64,000 nt of DNA from Ruminococcaceae bacterium UBA5413 (GTDB lineage Bacteria; Bacillota; Clostridia; Oscillospirales; Acutalibacteraceae), in NCBI GenBank assembly GCA_002409585.1, contig DHNP01000010.1, forward strand, positions 35,756 to 99,755, read 5' to 3'. A program made the position numbers and the translations under genes. Positions 9,373 to 20,527 of the stretch are shown in pieces; position 1 is the stretch's first letter; each line of letters opens with the position of its first letter. A model generated the notes under the pieces. It was given only the letters and a program-made list of their open reading frames with translations, ran no database searches and was not told the DNA's origin.

Positions 9373-10350
9373 ATGCCTACTAAAGACAATGTTTTAAAGT
9401 ATCTTAAAGAAAGCGACGGGTTTGTTTCGGGCGAAGAACTGAGCGTAAAGCTGAACGTTTCGAGGACAGCCGTTTGGAAGAGCATAGAAAGCCTGCGGAG
9501 CGCGGGCTATAAAATCGACTCTGTAACGAACCGCGGCTACAAGCTCGGCTTTTCGCCCGACAGGTACTCTGAAGAAGAAATAAAGTTTGGGCTTGAAACT
9601 GACTTCATTGCTAAAGATATTTACTGCTTCGATAGTATAGACTCAACTAATAATGAGGCTAAAAGGAGCGCGCTGCGCGGCGCGCCTAACGGCAGCCTGT
9701 TTGTGGCTGAGCAGCAGACGGGCGGCAAGGGCAGGCTCGGGCGTTCTTTTTCTTCGCCTGGCGGCGTAAGCCTTTATTTCAGCATATTGCTCCGCCCTGA
9801 GGACGCCGCTGTAAACGTGGGGTCGCTCACGCTTATAGCGGGGCTTGCTGTTTGTGAGGCAATACGTGGGTATACTGGACTGAACGCCGTGATAAAGTGG
9901 CCGAACGACGTTGTCATAGGCAGCAGAAAAGTCTGCGGCATACTTACCGAGATGAGTGCCGAAGTCGAACGGATAGAATTTTTAGTTGTAGGCATAGGCG
10001 TCAACGTAAACAACACGGAATTTGCAAAGGAACTTGAGGCAAAGGCGACTTCACTGTACCTTGAGAGCGGCGAAAAATTCCGCAGGATAGGGCTTTTAAA
10101 GGAAATATTGAAAAAGTTCGAAGTATTCCTTAAAAGTACGGCGGCAGGGAATATGGAATTTTTAGGCGAATACAAAAAATATTGTGTTTCGCTTGGACGC
10201 AGGGTAAGCTTCACACGTGAAGGCAAGCAGTTTACAGGTACTGCCGTCAATATTTCGCCAAAAGGCGAACTTATAGTAAAGCTTGACGGCGGCGGCCTTG
10301 TAACGGTCTTCTCGGGTGAAGTGTGCGTACAGGGTATCTACGGGCAATGA
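9373..10350 (+). CDS. birA: Bifunctional biotin protein ligase / biotin operon repressor BirA
   Basis: Activates biotin as biotinyl-AMP and attaches it to carboxylase or decarboxylase carrier domains; group II BirA also represses biotin genes. 325 residues from ATG 9373, which lies 7 bases after GGAAG (a GTG two codons upstream is possible). An N-terminal winged helix at about 5-62 (VSRTAVWKSIESLR recognition helix) is followed by the ligase domain: DSTNNEAKR near 90, the biotinyl-AMP loop GGKGRLGRSFSSPGG near 120, and KWPNDVVI near 178. A C-terminal SH3-like cap is present. No biotin synthesis gene is nearby. Confidence 0.95.
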   Translation: MPTKDNVLKYLKESDGFVSGEELSVKLNVSRTAVWKSIESLRSAGYKIDSVTNRGYKLGFSPDRYSEEEIKFGLETDFIAKDIYCFDSIDSTNNEAKRSALRGAPNGSLFVAEQQTGGKGRLGRSFSSPGGVSLYFSILLRPEDAAVNVGSLTLIAGLAVCEAIRGYTGLNAVIKWPNDVVIGSRKVCGILTEMSAEVERIEFLVVGIGVNVNNTEFAKELEAKATSLYLESGEKFRRIGLLKEILKKFEVFLKSTAAGNMEFLGEYKKYCVSLGRRVSFTREGKQFTGTAVNISPKGELIVKLDGGGLVTVFSGEVCVQGIYGQ

Positions 10351-10399
10351 AGTTTACGCAGTCCGGCGTGCGGTAACGGCGGCTTGTACAAAAGATTAG

Positions 10400-11233
10400 T
10401 CACCCTTCATACAGGCCGCGCAGCATAGATATTTCCTTTGCGTAGCCGTCTGTGTCGTTAGGGGTTTCAAGGTAAAAGGGAAGCTCGCGCAGCGACGGGT
10501 GGTTTATTATCCTTGTGATTGCTTCTATGCCGATGTGGCCTTCACCGATTTTCTCGTGCCTGTCTTTATGGCTGCCCATTTCGTTTTTACTGTCGTTTAA
10601 ATGTACCGCCCTGAGCCTTTTAATGCCTATTATATTGTCGAAACGCTCAAGCACGCCGTCAAGGCCGTTTATTATGTCGTATCCGCCGTCAAAAATATGG
10701 CACGTGTCAAGGCATACGCCTAAAAGCTGGTTTTGCTCGGTATTGTCTATTATCTGTTTAAGCTCTTCAAAAGTACGCCCGACTTCGCTGCCCTTGCCGG
10801 CCATGGTTTCGAGCAGCACAGTTGTAGACTGTTCAGGCTTCAGTATGGCGTTTAGTGTTTCGGTTATATATTTTATGCCTGTTTCTGTTCCCTGCCCGAC
10901 GTGGCTGCCTGGGTGGAAGTTGTACATGGTTCCGGGCAGGTATTCGAACCTTGCGAGGTCCTCCGACATGGAGGCACGCGCAAATGCGCGCAGCTTTGGG
11001 TTTGCGGAACAGGCGTTGTAAGTGTAAGGGGCGTGTGCGAGTATCGGCGCAAAGTTATTTTCCGCGGCAAATTTTTTAAACGCCTCTACATCTTCTTTAT
11101 CGAGCGCCTTTATGGCGCCGCCGCGCGGGTTGCGCGAAAAAAACTGGAACGTGTTAGCGTTAATTTTAAGGGCGGTTTTTCCCATTTCGAGGTATCCCTT
11201 TGACGATGACAGATGGCATCCTATTTTAAACAT
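10400..11233 (-). CDS. nfo: Endonuclease IV (AP endonuclease)
   Basis: Cleaves DNA 5' to abasic sites in base excision repair, using three zinc ions in a TIM barrel. 277 residues. Zinc-ligand motifs are in place: [11 protein letters not shown] near 105, [13 protein letters not shown] near 143, [15 protein letters not shown] near 175, and [25 protein letters not shown] near 215. AAGGAG precedes the ATG by 7 bases. It faces birA tail to tail with 49 bases between stops. The DUF1848 gene lies downstream only in coordinates; its stop is 45 bases before this start, so they could be one leftward transcript. Confidence 0.96.
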   Translation of the reverse strand: MFKIGCHLSSSKGYLEMGKTALKINANTFQFFSRNPRGGAIKALDKEDVEAFKKFAAENNFAPILAHAPYTYNACSANPKLRAFARASMSEDLARFEYLPGTMYNFHPGSHVGQGTETGIKYITETLNAILKPEQSTTVLLETMAGKGSEVGRTFEELKQIIDNTEQNQLLGVCLDTCHIFDGGYDIINGLDGVLERFDNIIGIKRLRAVHLNDSKNEMGSHKDRHEKIGEGHIGIEAITRIINHPSLRELPFYLETPNDTDGYAKEISMLRGLYEG

Positions 11234-11278
11234 ATTTTTCTCCTTGTTACAGTCCGCGGCGTATGAGCTGCGGACACT

Positions 11279-12193
11279 TTAATATAAAGAAAGCTGTCCT
11301 GTTTTTTGCGATATGCAGACACGCTTTTTAATTATTTCATTACCCATTAAAGTACCTGACAGGACTGGCGAGTGCGGGTTGTGCTTTTTATTGTTAATTA
11401 AAGCGGCGTTTCTGCTGCGTACGGCGTAGCAGTACCTACAGCCGCACGGGCATGTGCCGTATGAGCCTATGTCGATGCTTTCTATGCAGCCGCATGCGGG
11501 GCGCTGGCCGGAATCTTTTTCAGCGTTTATGCGGCAGCCTATGATGTGCTCTATAAGGCCTTTATCTATGCATGATGCATGGCCTATGCCAAACCGCGAA
11601 AGGTCTATTTTTTCAGCGCATGTGAAAAGCTTTATACCGTACTGCGAGGCTGTTTTTGAAAATCCGTCAGCTATTGCAAGGATTTCACTTTCGCCCATAT
11701 CGCGGAAACCAGTTCGGTATGTGTCTATAAAACTTATAATGCACCGTTTAGTTGCGCCGCTGAGCATACCGCACATTCTGCCGAACTGCTCAAAATGGTA
11801 CCCCGGTGTAAGATTTTCATTTATTATGACAGGGTCGTACCGCCATACTACACGTTCTGGGCCTATTTTAGCGCTTAACTTAAGGAAAGTTTCAACGAGT
11901 CTATGCTTAGACGGAAGGGCAGGCTCCATATCTCTGCCGTAAGGCGTAAGCGTAAATTGAAAGTAAAAGCTGTAGCCCGCTTCGGTTATGCGGTCAAGTT
12001 CAGCTATAATAGGTGAAGGGTTTTTAGTCCAAAACACTATACAGTCAACTATATCCGGTGAGAGGCTTATATAACTGAGGCGTTTTTTGTTGTACGGGTT
12101 AGGTGCGAGTACATATTTTTCTTTCAGCCTGTTTGCGAACCATTTGGAATAATACGCCGGAATATCCGTCCTGCGGCTTGCACTTATAATCAT
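11279..12193 (-). CDS. DUF1848 family protein with C-terminal cysteine cluster
   Basis: 304 residues, function not established. Family signature ASRRTDIPAYY lies at residues 5-15 and FWTKNP at 54-59. WRYDPVI near 117 fits a TIM-barrel-like core. The C-terminal cysteines 234, 236, 248, 250, 252 and 255, in a CPCGCRYCYA context, look like an iron-sulfur cluster site and resemble the region following radical SAM-type folds, although the canonical CxxxCxxC is not at the N-terminus. Members are scattered through Clostridia without a fixed partner. The start follows a weak AAAGG site. Confidence 0.8.
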   Translation of the reverse strand: MIISASRRTDIPAYYSKWFANRLKEKYVLAPNPYNKKRLSYISLSPDIVDCIVFWTKNPSPIIAELDRITEAGYSFYFQFTLTPYGRDMEPALPSKHRLVETFLKLSAKIGPERVVWRYDPVIINENLTPGYHFEQFGRMCGMLSGATKRCIISFIDTYRTGFRDMGESEILAIADGFSKTASQYGIKLFTCAEKIDLSRFGIGHASCIDKGLIEHIIGCRINAEKDSGQRPACGCIESIDIGSYGTCPCGCRYCYAVRSRNAALINNKKHNPHSPVLSGTLMGNEIIKKRVCISQKTGQLSLY

Positions 12194-12211
12194 GGGACTT
12201 ATACCTTTGCC

Positions 12212-12257
12212 TTATAAAAATAAAAGCTGCCGCCGCCGCTGCGGGCGGACGGGCAGC
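12212..12257 (-). terminator. Intrinsic terminator of enolase
   Basis: Read leftward, GCTGCC ... GGCAGC pair around a GC-rich loop (12226-12257) and are followed by TTTTATTTTTATAA. It lies 31 bases past the enolase stop. Confidence 0.8.
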
Positions 12258-12288
12258 ATGATTTTATCACAGCAGTTAAATTTGCCAA

Positions 12289-13647
<1,359 letters not shown>

Positions 13648-13747
13648 TTAATCCCATGCTTTACATCTGTTTATTTTACGCAATACCATTAAACTCTATG
13701 GAAATTAACGCGGCTGCCATTAAAGGATACCTGAGCTGCAGGTGACG

Positions 13748-14305
13748 TCACGGCATTTCATGTTTGTCCGAAGCATTGACTGGCTTATGTTCCGACTTCG
13801 CTATCATTTCTTTTATATCGTCAAGCTCGGACTGCATATCGTGAAGGTGTTTTTGGATATCGTCTATTTCCTGTTCCGCTTTATAGTTTATAGCGAAGTC
13901 TATGACGGACTCGTGCTTGTCGCGCGCGGCCTGCCGGTTTTGGCTCATCATAATTACCGGGGCCTGAAAAGCGGCTATGAACGAGAGTATAAGGTTAAGC
14001 AGGATAAACGGGGGCGAGTCGAAATGGAAGACGGTAAACGAGATGGAGTTCCAAAGCATCCATGTTAAAAGGAAAACGGCAAAGATAAGTATAAATTTCC
14101 AGCTGCCGCCGAAAATCGCGATTTTATCGGCAATCCGGTCTGACTTTTTTGTCTGGTTGTCATATTCGCTGTCAAGGCGGGCGGCTATGCTGCTCTCGTA
14201 ATTGTCAACGAGCCTGTCAATCCTTTGAAGGTGTTCCTGTGTAAGTTTGATGTCAAAGCCTTCGATTTTCCCGTCGTCTGTTCCGTTTACCGCTTTTTTT
14301 GCCAT
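13748..14305 (-). CDS. DUF1003 membrane protein
   Basis: 185 residues, unknown function. Two transmembrane helices at about 74-92 and 105-128 flank a short FHFDSPPFILLNL turn; the segment following, QNRQAARDKHESVIDFAINYKAE, is the family hallmark. The N-terminal third and the last 50 residues are predicted helical and cytoplasmic, the latter likely coiled coil (DIQKHLHDMQSELDDIKEM). AAGGGG precedes the ATG. No partner in the neighbourhood indicates a role. Confidence 0.85.
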   Translation of the reverse strand: MAKKAVNGTDDGKIEGFDIKLTQEHLQRIDRLVDNYESSIAARLDSEYDNQTKKSDRIADKIAIFGGSWKFILIFAVFLLTWMLWNSISFTVFHFDSPPFILLNLILSFIAAFQAPVIMMSQNRQAARDKHESVIDFAINYKAEQEIDDIQKHLHDMQSELDDIKEMIAKSEHKPVNASDKHEMP

Positions 14306-14452
14306 TTAACTCAGCCCCTTGCCTGTTTGTTTTTATTTTCATTGTTGTATCAACTGTTTTGACGTTCGGACTACTTTATAGCACAGTGCGGACATTTTGT
14401 CAATCGTAAACCGCAGAAGGGATGTTAAAGCTGTTTTTGTTTAGCGGCCGCG

Positions 14453-15103
14453 TTATATTTTTTCGAGTTTTGTTACAAAGGCCCTTGACATATCTTCACC
14501 GTTTATGACGCCTGTATAGTAGACTTTTACTTTATCGCCCATGTTTACATTGTCAAAGTTTACAAGGTCAACGCCGTACCTTGGCAGGGTAAGGCTGCTG
14601 CCGCCCTCGGTTTTGCCGATGTAGCTCATCATTGCGCCGTCAGTAAGAGTTACCGTCACCGTGTGGACGGTTTTGTCAAAGGCTTCGTCCTCATCCGCCG
14701 GAACGGGCGTTTTGTCTGAGCTTGACCATGAGTAGACTTTTCCGGTGTCGGGGTTAACTAAAAGAAGGGGGCCTTCCTGGTAGTCGTCCTTCCACATGGT
14801 GTAGGCAAGGTACGTTGTGCCGCCGATTGTTTTTTTCTCCTCTTTATTGAGCCTGTATTTGCTCCAGTCTACGTTTACGGCAGCTTTGATTTTATTTGCA
14901 TTTTCGTCTGTGCTTTCGCTCTCATTTGACGAAACATTGCTGCCGCCGCTTGATGAAGGCAGTCCCGAGCCTGCCTGGGACGAAGTTGCCGGCTGCTTGG
15001 AGCTGCCGGCGGCGTTGTTTTTAAAAGTACCCGGGTTAGCGAAAATTATTACGGCAGCGACTATAACTACAGCTGCCGCTGCAAAGGCAATTCCTTTTTT
15101 CAT
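14453..15103 (-). CDS. Membrane-anchored secreted protein of unknown function
   Basis: 216 residues. A Lys-Lys start and hydrophobic stretch at about 5-22 form a signal anchor; no lipobox cysteine is visible. Residues about 30-70 are a Ser/Gly/Asn-rich linker. The rest is a soluble domain, with YLAYTMWKDDYQEGPLLLVNPDTGKVYSW resembling small beta-rich extracytoplasmic repeats, and a C-terminal part (KVKVYYTGVINGEDMSRAF) that could be an OB-like fold. GGAGG precedes the ATG by 9 bases. Not recognised as a named family. Confidence 0.75.
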   Translation of the reverse strand: MKKGIAFAAAAVVIVAAVIIFANPGTFKNNAAGSSKQPATSSQAGSGLPSSSGGSNVSSNESESTDENANKIKAAVNVDWSKYRLNKEEKKTIGGTTYLAYTMWKDDYQEGPLLLVNPDTGKVYSWSSSDKTPVPADEDEAFDKTVHTVTVTLTDGAMMSYIGKTEGGSSLTLPRYGVDLVNFDNVNMGDKVKVYYTGVINGEDMSRAFVTKLEKI

Positions 15104-15317
15104 TGTACAGACCTCCGTTCAATACTTGCGTTAACGATGCGTGTTACGCAGCCTTTATATAGAGTGTATAATATTTGAGACGCGGCCGCAAGGCAAAATA
15201 CAAAAATGTAAAGATATTAACAAAGCTGAAAGATATCTGCCGGAAAAGCCACTGGGTATTGACGCGCCGGTTTTAAATTTTAAAAGCGGCAGTTAATAAG
15301 GGTTCCATGCCGGTTGT

Positions 15318-16694
15318 TTATTCTGCCGTAAACATGCGGTACATGGCCTCAAGGCATACCTGCGCGTGGAGCATATAATAATTTATATCTATATTTTCGT
15401 CGGAGTTGTGCAGGCGCCTGTCCGGTTCTTCGGGGAAAAAAGGGCCGAAAGCGACGGCGCGGCCGTGCATTTCGCGCGCGTACGTACCGCCGCCCGTAGC
15501 ATAAAGGGCGGCGTCCTTTCCCGTAACGCTGCGGTAAGCATCCTTAAGGATTTTAACAAGCCCGCAGCCTTCGGGCATGTAAAGCGGTTTGTTGTCAAGC
15601 TGTACTTCCGTCTTAAGGCCGTAATCCCCGGCGGCTGACTGCAATGTGCGCAGGGTGCTCTCACCGTCTGAAGTTACTGGGTAGCGGATGTCAAGGCCGG
15701 CGCTGCGCGAACCGTCCGCGGCAGACACAAGGCCGAGGTTAAGGGTCAGCCCGCCGGACTCTTTGTCGCTTTGCGCTATGCCCGCAGAACGGCCGTCCGT
15801 TTCCATGCCTATGCGTTCGGCTAAGAAAGTAAAGAAACTTCCAAGTTCATTTTTCGTGAATACCTGGCTGAGCAGCAGTATAAGGCGCGACGCCGCGTTT
15901 ATGCCTTCGTGTGGCATCATCGCGTGCGCGGCTTTGCCGCGCGATGTAACCTTGGCGCCGCCGCACGCGGCTTCGACGCTGAAGCCACCCTTTTTATCCG
16001 CAAGGGACTTCAGCTTTTCGTACTGCCCCGGCGTGCAGCGCACCTGCGCTTCTGCCGCGGAAGGGACGGCGTTTACAACGGTGCCTGCGTTAAAGCGAGT
16101 CACAGCAGGTGTTTCGCCGCATGTATCGGTTAACTTTACATGCAGTATACCTTTTTCACGGTTGCATATGCCGTATTCAGCGTCGGGGGTAAAGCACATG
16201 TCGGGCAATGGTTCCTTTTCAAAATATTTTTTGAGGTCGTTGGAAGACAGCTCCTCACCGGCGCCGAATATAACCCTAAGGCGGCGCCGGCCGGCTATGC
16301 CGGCATCCTTCAGAGCTTTCAGCGCGTACAGCGCGGCGATGGCGGCGCCTTTGTCGTCCGCTGTGCCGCGCCCGTAAAGTATGCTGCCCTTTTGCGTCAG
16401 TTCAAAGGGCGGAGTATGCCAGCCGCTTCCGGCGGGGACTACGTCAACGTGTACTACGGCGGCCGCAATGCCGCTGCCGGCGCCGTACTCGGCATGTCCG
16501 GCGTAGTTGCCTGCGTTCATTACTGCAAGTCCCATTTCGGAAGCTCGCTTCAGGGCAAAACGGAGCGCGTTTGCACAATCGCGGCCGAACGGCATCCCCT
16601 GCTCTGACGATGAACAGACCGACGGTATGGCGACAAGTTCTGAAAGGCCTTTTATCATTTGCAGGCGGTACTTTTCCATGTCTAAGTTTAACAT
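15318..16694 (-). CDS. M20-family dipeptidase (PepV/Sapep type)
   Basis: Cytoplasmic zinc dipeptidase releasing amino acids from dipeptides. 458 residues, as usual for PepV. Metal and catalytic motifs: HVDVVPAG near 82, GTADDKGAA near 113, FGAGEELSSND with the base Glu near 147, and PDAEYG near 170. A large lid domain follows at about 185-375, and a late His in PDRRLHNSDENI closes the site. AAGGGG lies 7 bases before ATG. Substrate range cannot be read from sequence; carnosinase-like and succinyl-diaminopimelate members are related but shorter. Confidence 0.9.
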   Translation of the reverse strand: MLNLDMEKYRLQMIKGLSELVAIPSVCSSSEQGMPFGRDCANALRFALKRASEMGLAVMNAGNYAGHAEYGAGSGIAAAVVHVDVVPAGSGWHTPPFELTQKGSILYGRGTADDKGAAIAALYALKALKDAGIAGRRRLRVIFGAGEELSSNDLKKYFEKEPLPDMCFTPDAEYGICNREKGILHVKLTDTCGETPAVTRFNAGTVVNAVPSAAEAQVRCTPGQYEKLKSLADKKGGFSVEAACGGAKVTSRGKAAHAMMPHEGINAASRLILLLSQVFTKNELGSFFTFLAERIGMETDGRSAGIAQSDKESGGLTLNLGLVSAADGSRSAGLDIRYPVTSDGESTLRTLQSAAGDYGLKTEVQLDNKPLYMPEGCGLVKILKDAYRSVTGKDAALYATGGGTYAREMHGRAVAFGPFFPEEPDRRLHNSDENIDINYYMLHAQVCLEAMYRMFTAE

Positions 16695-16863
16695 TTTTAA
16701 GCCCCTTTAAATAAAATTATATTTTACCGTGTAAAAAGCACAAAATAATTTATACTTTATTTATATATAACTAAATATGCGTGATATAATTATAAAATAG
16801 ATATATTAAATATTGCGTAAAAATTTATTTGCGCGGTTTTACCACGCTCGGCGGTGATATATA

Positions 16864-17778
16864 TTGGACAGCCTTATTTGCACGGCCGGCCTTGTTAAAA
16901 CTTACAAAGGGCAGGACGTTGCCGTAAACGGCGTTTCTTTTGAAGTTAAGGCAGGTTCGGCTTATGGACTTTTAGGGCCGGCTGGGGCAGGGAAGACGAC
17001 GGTAGTGATGATGCTTTCGGGGCTTTTGCGCCCTACTAAAGGCTCATGCCGCGTATGCGGCGTATCTTCGCCGGACGAACCTGCAAAGGCGCACAGGCTT
17101 TGCGGCACCGTTACGGAATCCGCAAGGATGTACGGCCATATGACGGGTATGCAGAACCTTGTTTTTTTCGGGCAGGCTTTCGGCATGGGGCAGGAGCAGT
17201 GCCGCGAAAGGGCTGCGCTGCTCCTTAAAAGGCTTGACCTGTGGGACGCCCGGGGCGTTAAGCTGGGCGCTTATTCAACAGGTATGGCTAAGCGGCTCTC
17301 TCTTGCGAGGGCATTAATGCACTGCCCGAAAGTTTTGCTGCTCGATGAGCCTTACTCGGGGCTTGACGCCGAGTCTGAGTCGGTGGTTGACGAGACGCTG
17401 TCGTCGCTTATGCGCAATGAAGGTACAGCCGTGCTTATATGTACGCACCAGCCCGAGTGCGCCGAAAGCCTTTGCGGTTCGTTCGGGATACTAAACAAGG
17501 GTACGCTTTTAGCTGACGGGGATACTGAAAGTTTAAGGGTAAGCGCCGGCATGAAGATAGGGGCTGCCGTAAGGCTTGCGGAAAATGATACGGCAGAGGG
17601 CTTTGAGCGCTGCAGCGGCGGATGGTGGCGCACCGGTATAGCAGACGAAAAAGAGATGCCGGCGGCCATCTCAAAGCTGGTTGCCGGCGGGCATAAAATT
17701 TTTGAAGCAAAGCTTGAAAAACCCGCCGTGCGTGACATCTATAAACAATATGTCGGGAACGGAGGCGGAAAAAAATGA
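16864..17778 (+). CDS. ABC transporter ATP-binding protein (CcmA type)
   Basis: 304 residues; energises the permease encoded next. TTG 16864 follows GGTGAT by 5 bases and begins MDSLICTAGLVKTYKG. Walker A GPAGAGKTT is near 40, the signature YSTGMAKRLSLARAL near 140 (variant of LSGGQ common in ABC-2 exporters), Walker B VLLLDEPYSGLD near 160, and the His switch CTHQ near 196. A C-terminal extension of about 90 residues is typical of drug or natural-product exporters. It overlaps the permease start by four bases (ATGA). Substrate is unknown. Confidence 0.92.
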   Translation: MDSLICTAGLVKTYKGQDVAVNGVSFEVKAGSAYGLLGPAGAGKTTVVMMLSGLLRPTKGSCRVCGVSSPDEPAKAHRLCGTVTESARMYGHMTGMQNLVFFGQAFGMGQEQCRERAALLLKRLDLWDARGVKLGAYSTGMAKRLSLARALMHCPKVLLLDEPYSGLDAESESVVDETLSSLMRNEGTAVLICTHQPECAESLCGSFGILNKGTLLADGDTESLRVSAGMKIGAAVRLAENDTAEGFERCSGGWWRTGIADEKEMPAAISKLVAGGHKIFEAKLEKPAVRDIYKQYVGNGGGKK

Positions 17779-18584
17779 AATTCCTTACACCTTCCGAAAA
17801 CGCTGTCGTTAAAAAAGATTATAACGAAGCGTGGAGCTCTATGACGGTACGCGTTTTTTCTACTGTGCTGCCTGCCTTTACGGCGGTCGTGCTGCCAATA
17901 ATATTTTTTATTATAATATACAATATTTCTGATACGGATACGGCGGCCTTTAGGCAGATAACAAAACTTTTGCCTGAAAGCGCGGCAGCTTTTGGCGTTA
18001 AGCAGAAAATATTTTATTGTACTGTTAATTTTATTTTCCCTATATTTTTTTTATTAGTGCCGATTATGGTTGCATCCGCTGTTTCGGCGTGCTGTTTTGC
18101 CGGGGAAAACGAGCGCGGCACCCTTGAAACGCTTTTTCTTACGCCGCTTAAGCCTAAAAGGATTTTCAAGGCAAAATTCTTAGGCTGCATTTCGTTTGCG
18201 GCCATTGTTACGGCCCTTTCGTTCGCGGCGTTTTCCATAACGGTTTCCATAGGCGACATACTGCTTTCAATGCCGTTTTTTATTGATTGGAACTGGCTGA
18301 TAATTTTTTTCATTCTCACGCCTGCGATTCTGCTTTTTTGCACTGCGCTTACGGCAGCTGCCATGTGCAGGGGTAAGGGATGCTTTAAATCAATGCAGAT
18401 GTCGGGGTATATAGCTACACCGCTTATACTGCTTTTCCTGCTGCAGTTTACCGGCCTTTTCGTAGCCGGAGCGCGCACCCTGCTAATAGCATCTCTCGCC
18501 GTGGCCTTAGCAGACGCCGCGCTGGTTGTTGCGGCTGAAAAGTCGTTCGTTCCGCAGAAGCTTCTCTTTAAACCTGTAAAATGA
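17775..18584 (+). CDS. ABC-2 type permease
   Basis: 269 residues, about six transmembrane helices. The first, at about 30-52, is followed by an external loop of about 45 residues, a helix ending before the CFAGENERGTLETLFLTPLKPKRIF segment (the cytosolic coupling helix typical of ABC-2 permeases) near 110-135, and then four closely spaced helices. It is translationally coupled to the ATPase gene through an ATGA overlap, and a terminator follows. Together they form a complete small exporter of unknown substrate. Confidence 0.87.
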   Translation: MKFLTPSENAVVKKDYNEAWSSMTVRVFSTVLPAFTAVVLPIIFFIIIYNISDTDTAAFRQITKLLPESAAAFGVKQKIFYCTVNFIFPIFFLLVPIMVASAVSACCFAGENERGTLETLFLTPLKPKRIFKAKFLGCISFAAIVTALSFAAFSITVSIGDILLSMPFFIDWNWLIIFFILTPAILLFCTALTAAAMCRGKGCFKSMQMSGYIATPLILLFLLQFTGLFVAGARTLLIASLAVALADAALVVAAEKSFVPQKLLFKPVK

Positions 18585-18602
18585 TAAAATGCGGCTGCGG
18601 GG

Positions 18603-18631
18603 AAAAGCGCCTTACCGGTGGGCGCTTTTTA
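18603..18631 (+). terminator. Intrinsic terminator of the ABC pair
   Basis: AAAAGCGCC and GGCGCTTTTT pair around an 8-base loop, immediately after the permease gene and touching the end of the convergent pseudouridine synthase gene. Confidence 0.8.
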
Positions 18632-19354
18632 CCGCGCTTTTCTGCCGGTAAGTCCGGCCGCTTCAGCTTCGGTAAGGCGGCGCCACTTTCCGGGCGCAAG
18701 CCCGCCTAAGCGCAGCTCGCCTATGGAAATGCGTTTAAGCCTTGCAACCTCAAGGCCGAGCTTTTCGCACATTTTCCTTATTTCACGGTTGCGTCCTTCG
18801 TGCAGGGTGATTTCGAGGACTTCTTTGCCGTCTTCGGTTTTAACGGGCGCTACTTCAGCCGGGGCTGTTTTTCTGCCGTCGATTTCAATACCGGCGGCCA
18901 TTTCGTTTATTTGAGCGCCTGTAGCCGCAGGCCGTACGGTGACTCTGTATGTTTTGGGTATATGGTTTGCCGGATGCATCACGCTGTTGGCAAATTCGCC
19001 GTCGTTAGTAAGCAGGAGAAGCCCCTCGGAACCGCGGTCAAGCCTGCCTACGGGGAAAACACGGCCGAGCCCTTTAACGAGGTCTGCCGTACACTTGCGC
19101 CCCAGCTGGTCGTGCATGGTAGTTATGTAGCCGCGGGGCTTGTACAGCATTACATATATTTTTTCATGTTTTGCGCCGCGGGGTACGGGCCTGCCGTCTA
19201 TGAGTATGTTATCTTTCAAAGGGTCGGCTTTGCAGCCGACAGAGGCCGTTTCACCGTTTACCGTAATGCGTCCGGCGGAAAGCATTTCTTCCGCTTTGCG
19301 TCGCGAGGCTATGCCAAGCTCCGACAATATTTTTTGGATCCGTATTTTTTCCAA
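18629..19354 (-). CDS. rRNA pseudouridine synthase, RluB/RsuA family
   Basis: Isomerises a specific uridine in rRNA. 241 residues from TTG 19354; this start gives MEKIRIQKILSELGIASRRKAEE, which matches family N-termini, while a GTG three codons upstream (19363) is possible. S4 RNA-binding domain at about 3-60. The catalytic aspartate lies in GRLDRGSEGLLLLTNDGEF near 104. The HEGRNREIRKMCEKLGLEV motif near 185 is the family C-terminal box. It is the last gene of the scpA-scpB run, the place where rluB sits in many Firmicutes. Confidence 0.93.
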   Translation of the reverse strand: MEKIRIQKILSELGIASRRKAEEMLSAGRITVNGETASVGCKADPLKDNILIDGRPVPRGAKHEKIYVMLYKPRGYITTMHDQLGRKCTADLVKGLGRVFPVGRLDRGSEGLLLLTNDGEFANSVMHPANHIPKTYRVTVRPAATGAQINEMAAGIEIDGRKTAPAEVAPVKTEDGKEVLEITLHEGRNREIRKMCEKLGLEVARLKRISIGELRLGGLAPGKWRRLTEAEAAGLTGRKAR

Positions 19355-19381
19355 GGCAAACACTCTTTTGCATATAAATTT

Positions 19382-20527
19382 TTACCGGCTGAATAAGCCG
19401 AATTTTATCTTATCCTTCATTTTTGCGAAAAAATTTTTCTGAAGATGCTTATAATCTATATTTTCATTAGCCGTCAGTTCATTTTCGGCAACAACTTTGC
19501 CGTTTAACGCGTAACGCACGCTCCCTAAGACTTCCCCCTTTTTTACCGGGGCGTAAACAAAGCGCGGGAGCTGGACAGAACGTTTTAAATTTTGTCTGTT
19601 TTCGCGGACAACGACAATATTTTCACCTTCCGTCCCTGAAACGCGCACAGTGTTTTTAAGGCCGCCTGCCACCGGAACAGAAGCAGAAAAGGATGTGTCG
19701 TCTGTTTTTACGCTTTCAAGTTTTGAGAAACCGTAGTCGAGGAGTTTTTTGTGGTCGTCCCAGTCGCACGGGTCCGACAAGGTTACGGCAATAACGCTTA
19801 TGCCGTCTTTTTCAGCGGAAGAAACAAGGCAGCGGCCGGACTTTTTTGTAAAACCAGTTTTTACCCCGCTGCACCCGCCGTACATACTTAAAAGCTTGTT
19901 ATGGTTTTTATAAGTACGTGTTTCGTCAGGGGATTCAAAATGTACTTTTATTGTTTTCTTGCCTACAATATCGGCAAAGTCCTTATTTTCCATGGCATAT
20001 GAAGCAAGCAGCGCCAAGTCATATGCCGACGAATAGTGGTTTTTGTCGTCAAGGCCCGACGGGGTTACGTAATGCGTGTCGTTCATGCCAAGGGCACGCG
20101 CCTTTTCGTTCATCATGCCGGCGAAAGCATCAAGCGAACCGCCTACTGCTGTCGCGGCGGAGTTTGCGGCGTCGTTGCCGGAGACGGCGAGCATGCCCTC
20201 GGCAAGTGACCTTAGCTTTATCCTGTTGCCTGCGCGCAGGCCCATGGAGGAGCCCTCGACCTTTACCATACCGTCGGTTATGGTTACGGTCTTATTGTTT
20301 TTACAGGCTGCTTCGAGCGTAAGGAGGGCTGTCATTATTTTCGTAGTGCTTGCTATGGGCATTTTGCCGTGGATGTTTTTGGCGTAAAGCACCGTATGGC
20401 CGCCTTGATCCATCACAATGGCGGACTTTGCCGAAACGGCAGGCCCGTTTTCGGCGCGGGCGCTTAATGGGTATGCTGAAATTATTATCAGTAAAGCAGA
20501 GAAAATTGAAAAGGCCTTTTTAAACAC
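19382..20527 (-). CDS. D-alanyl-D-alanine carboxypeptidase (DacF/DacA, PBP5 family)
   Basis: Trims the terminal D-Ala of peptidoglycan stem peptides outside the membrane. 381 residues; GTG 20527 follows GGGTGAT by 5 bases. Signal peptide at about 1-26 ending SARA. Active-site boxes: Ser60-x-x-Lys63 (ASTTK), Ser116-Gly-Asn118, and Lys223-Thr-Gly. A C-terminal beta domain follows, ending in a basic amphipathic helix likely to bind the membrane. Its place beside gerW and scpAB matches the sporulation gene dacF, which adjusts cortex cross-linking, but a vegetative role is possible. Confidence 0.94.
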   Translation of the reverse strand: MFKKAFSIFSALLIIISAYPLSARAENGPAVSAKSAIVMDQGGHTVLYAKNIHGKMPIASTTKIMTALLTLEAACKNNKTVTITDGMVKVEGSSMGLRAGNRIKLRSLAEGMLAVSGNDAANSAATAVGGSLDAFAGMMNEKARALGMNDTHYVTPSGLDDKNHYSSAYDLALLASYAMENKDFADIVGKKTIKVHFESPDETRTYKNHNKLLSMYGGCSGVKTGFTKKSGRCLVSSAEKDGISVIAVTLSDPCDWDDHKKLLDYGFSKLESVKTDDTSFSASVPVAGGLKNTVRVSGTEGENIVVVRENRQNLKRSVQLPRFVYAPVKKGEVLGSVRYALNGKVVAENELTANENIDYKHLQKNFFAKMKDKIKFGLFSR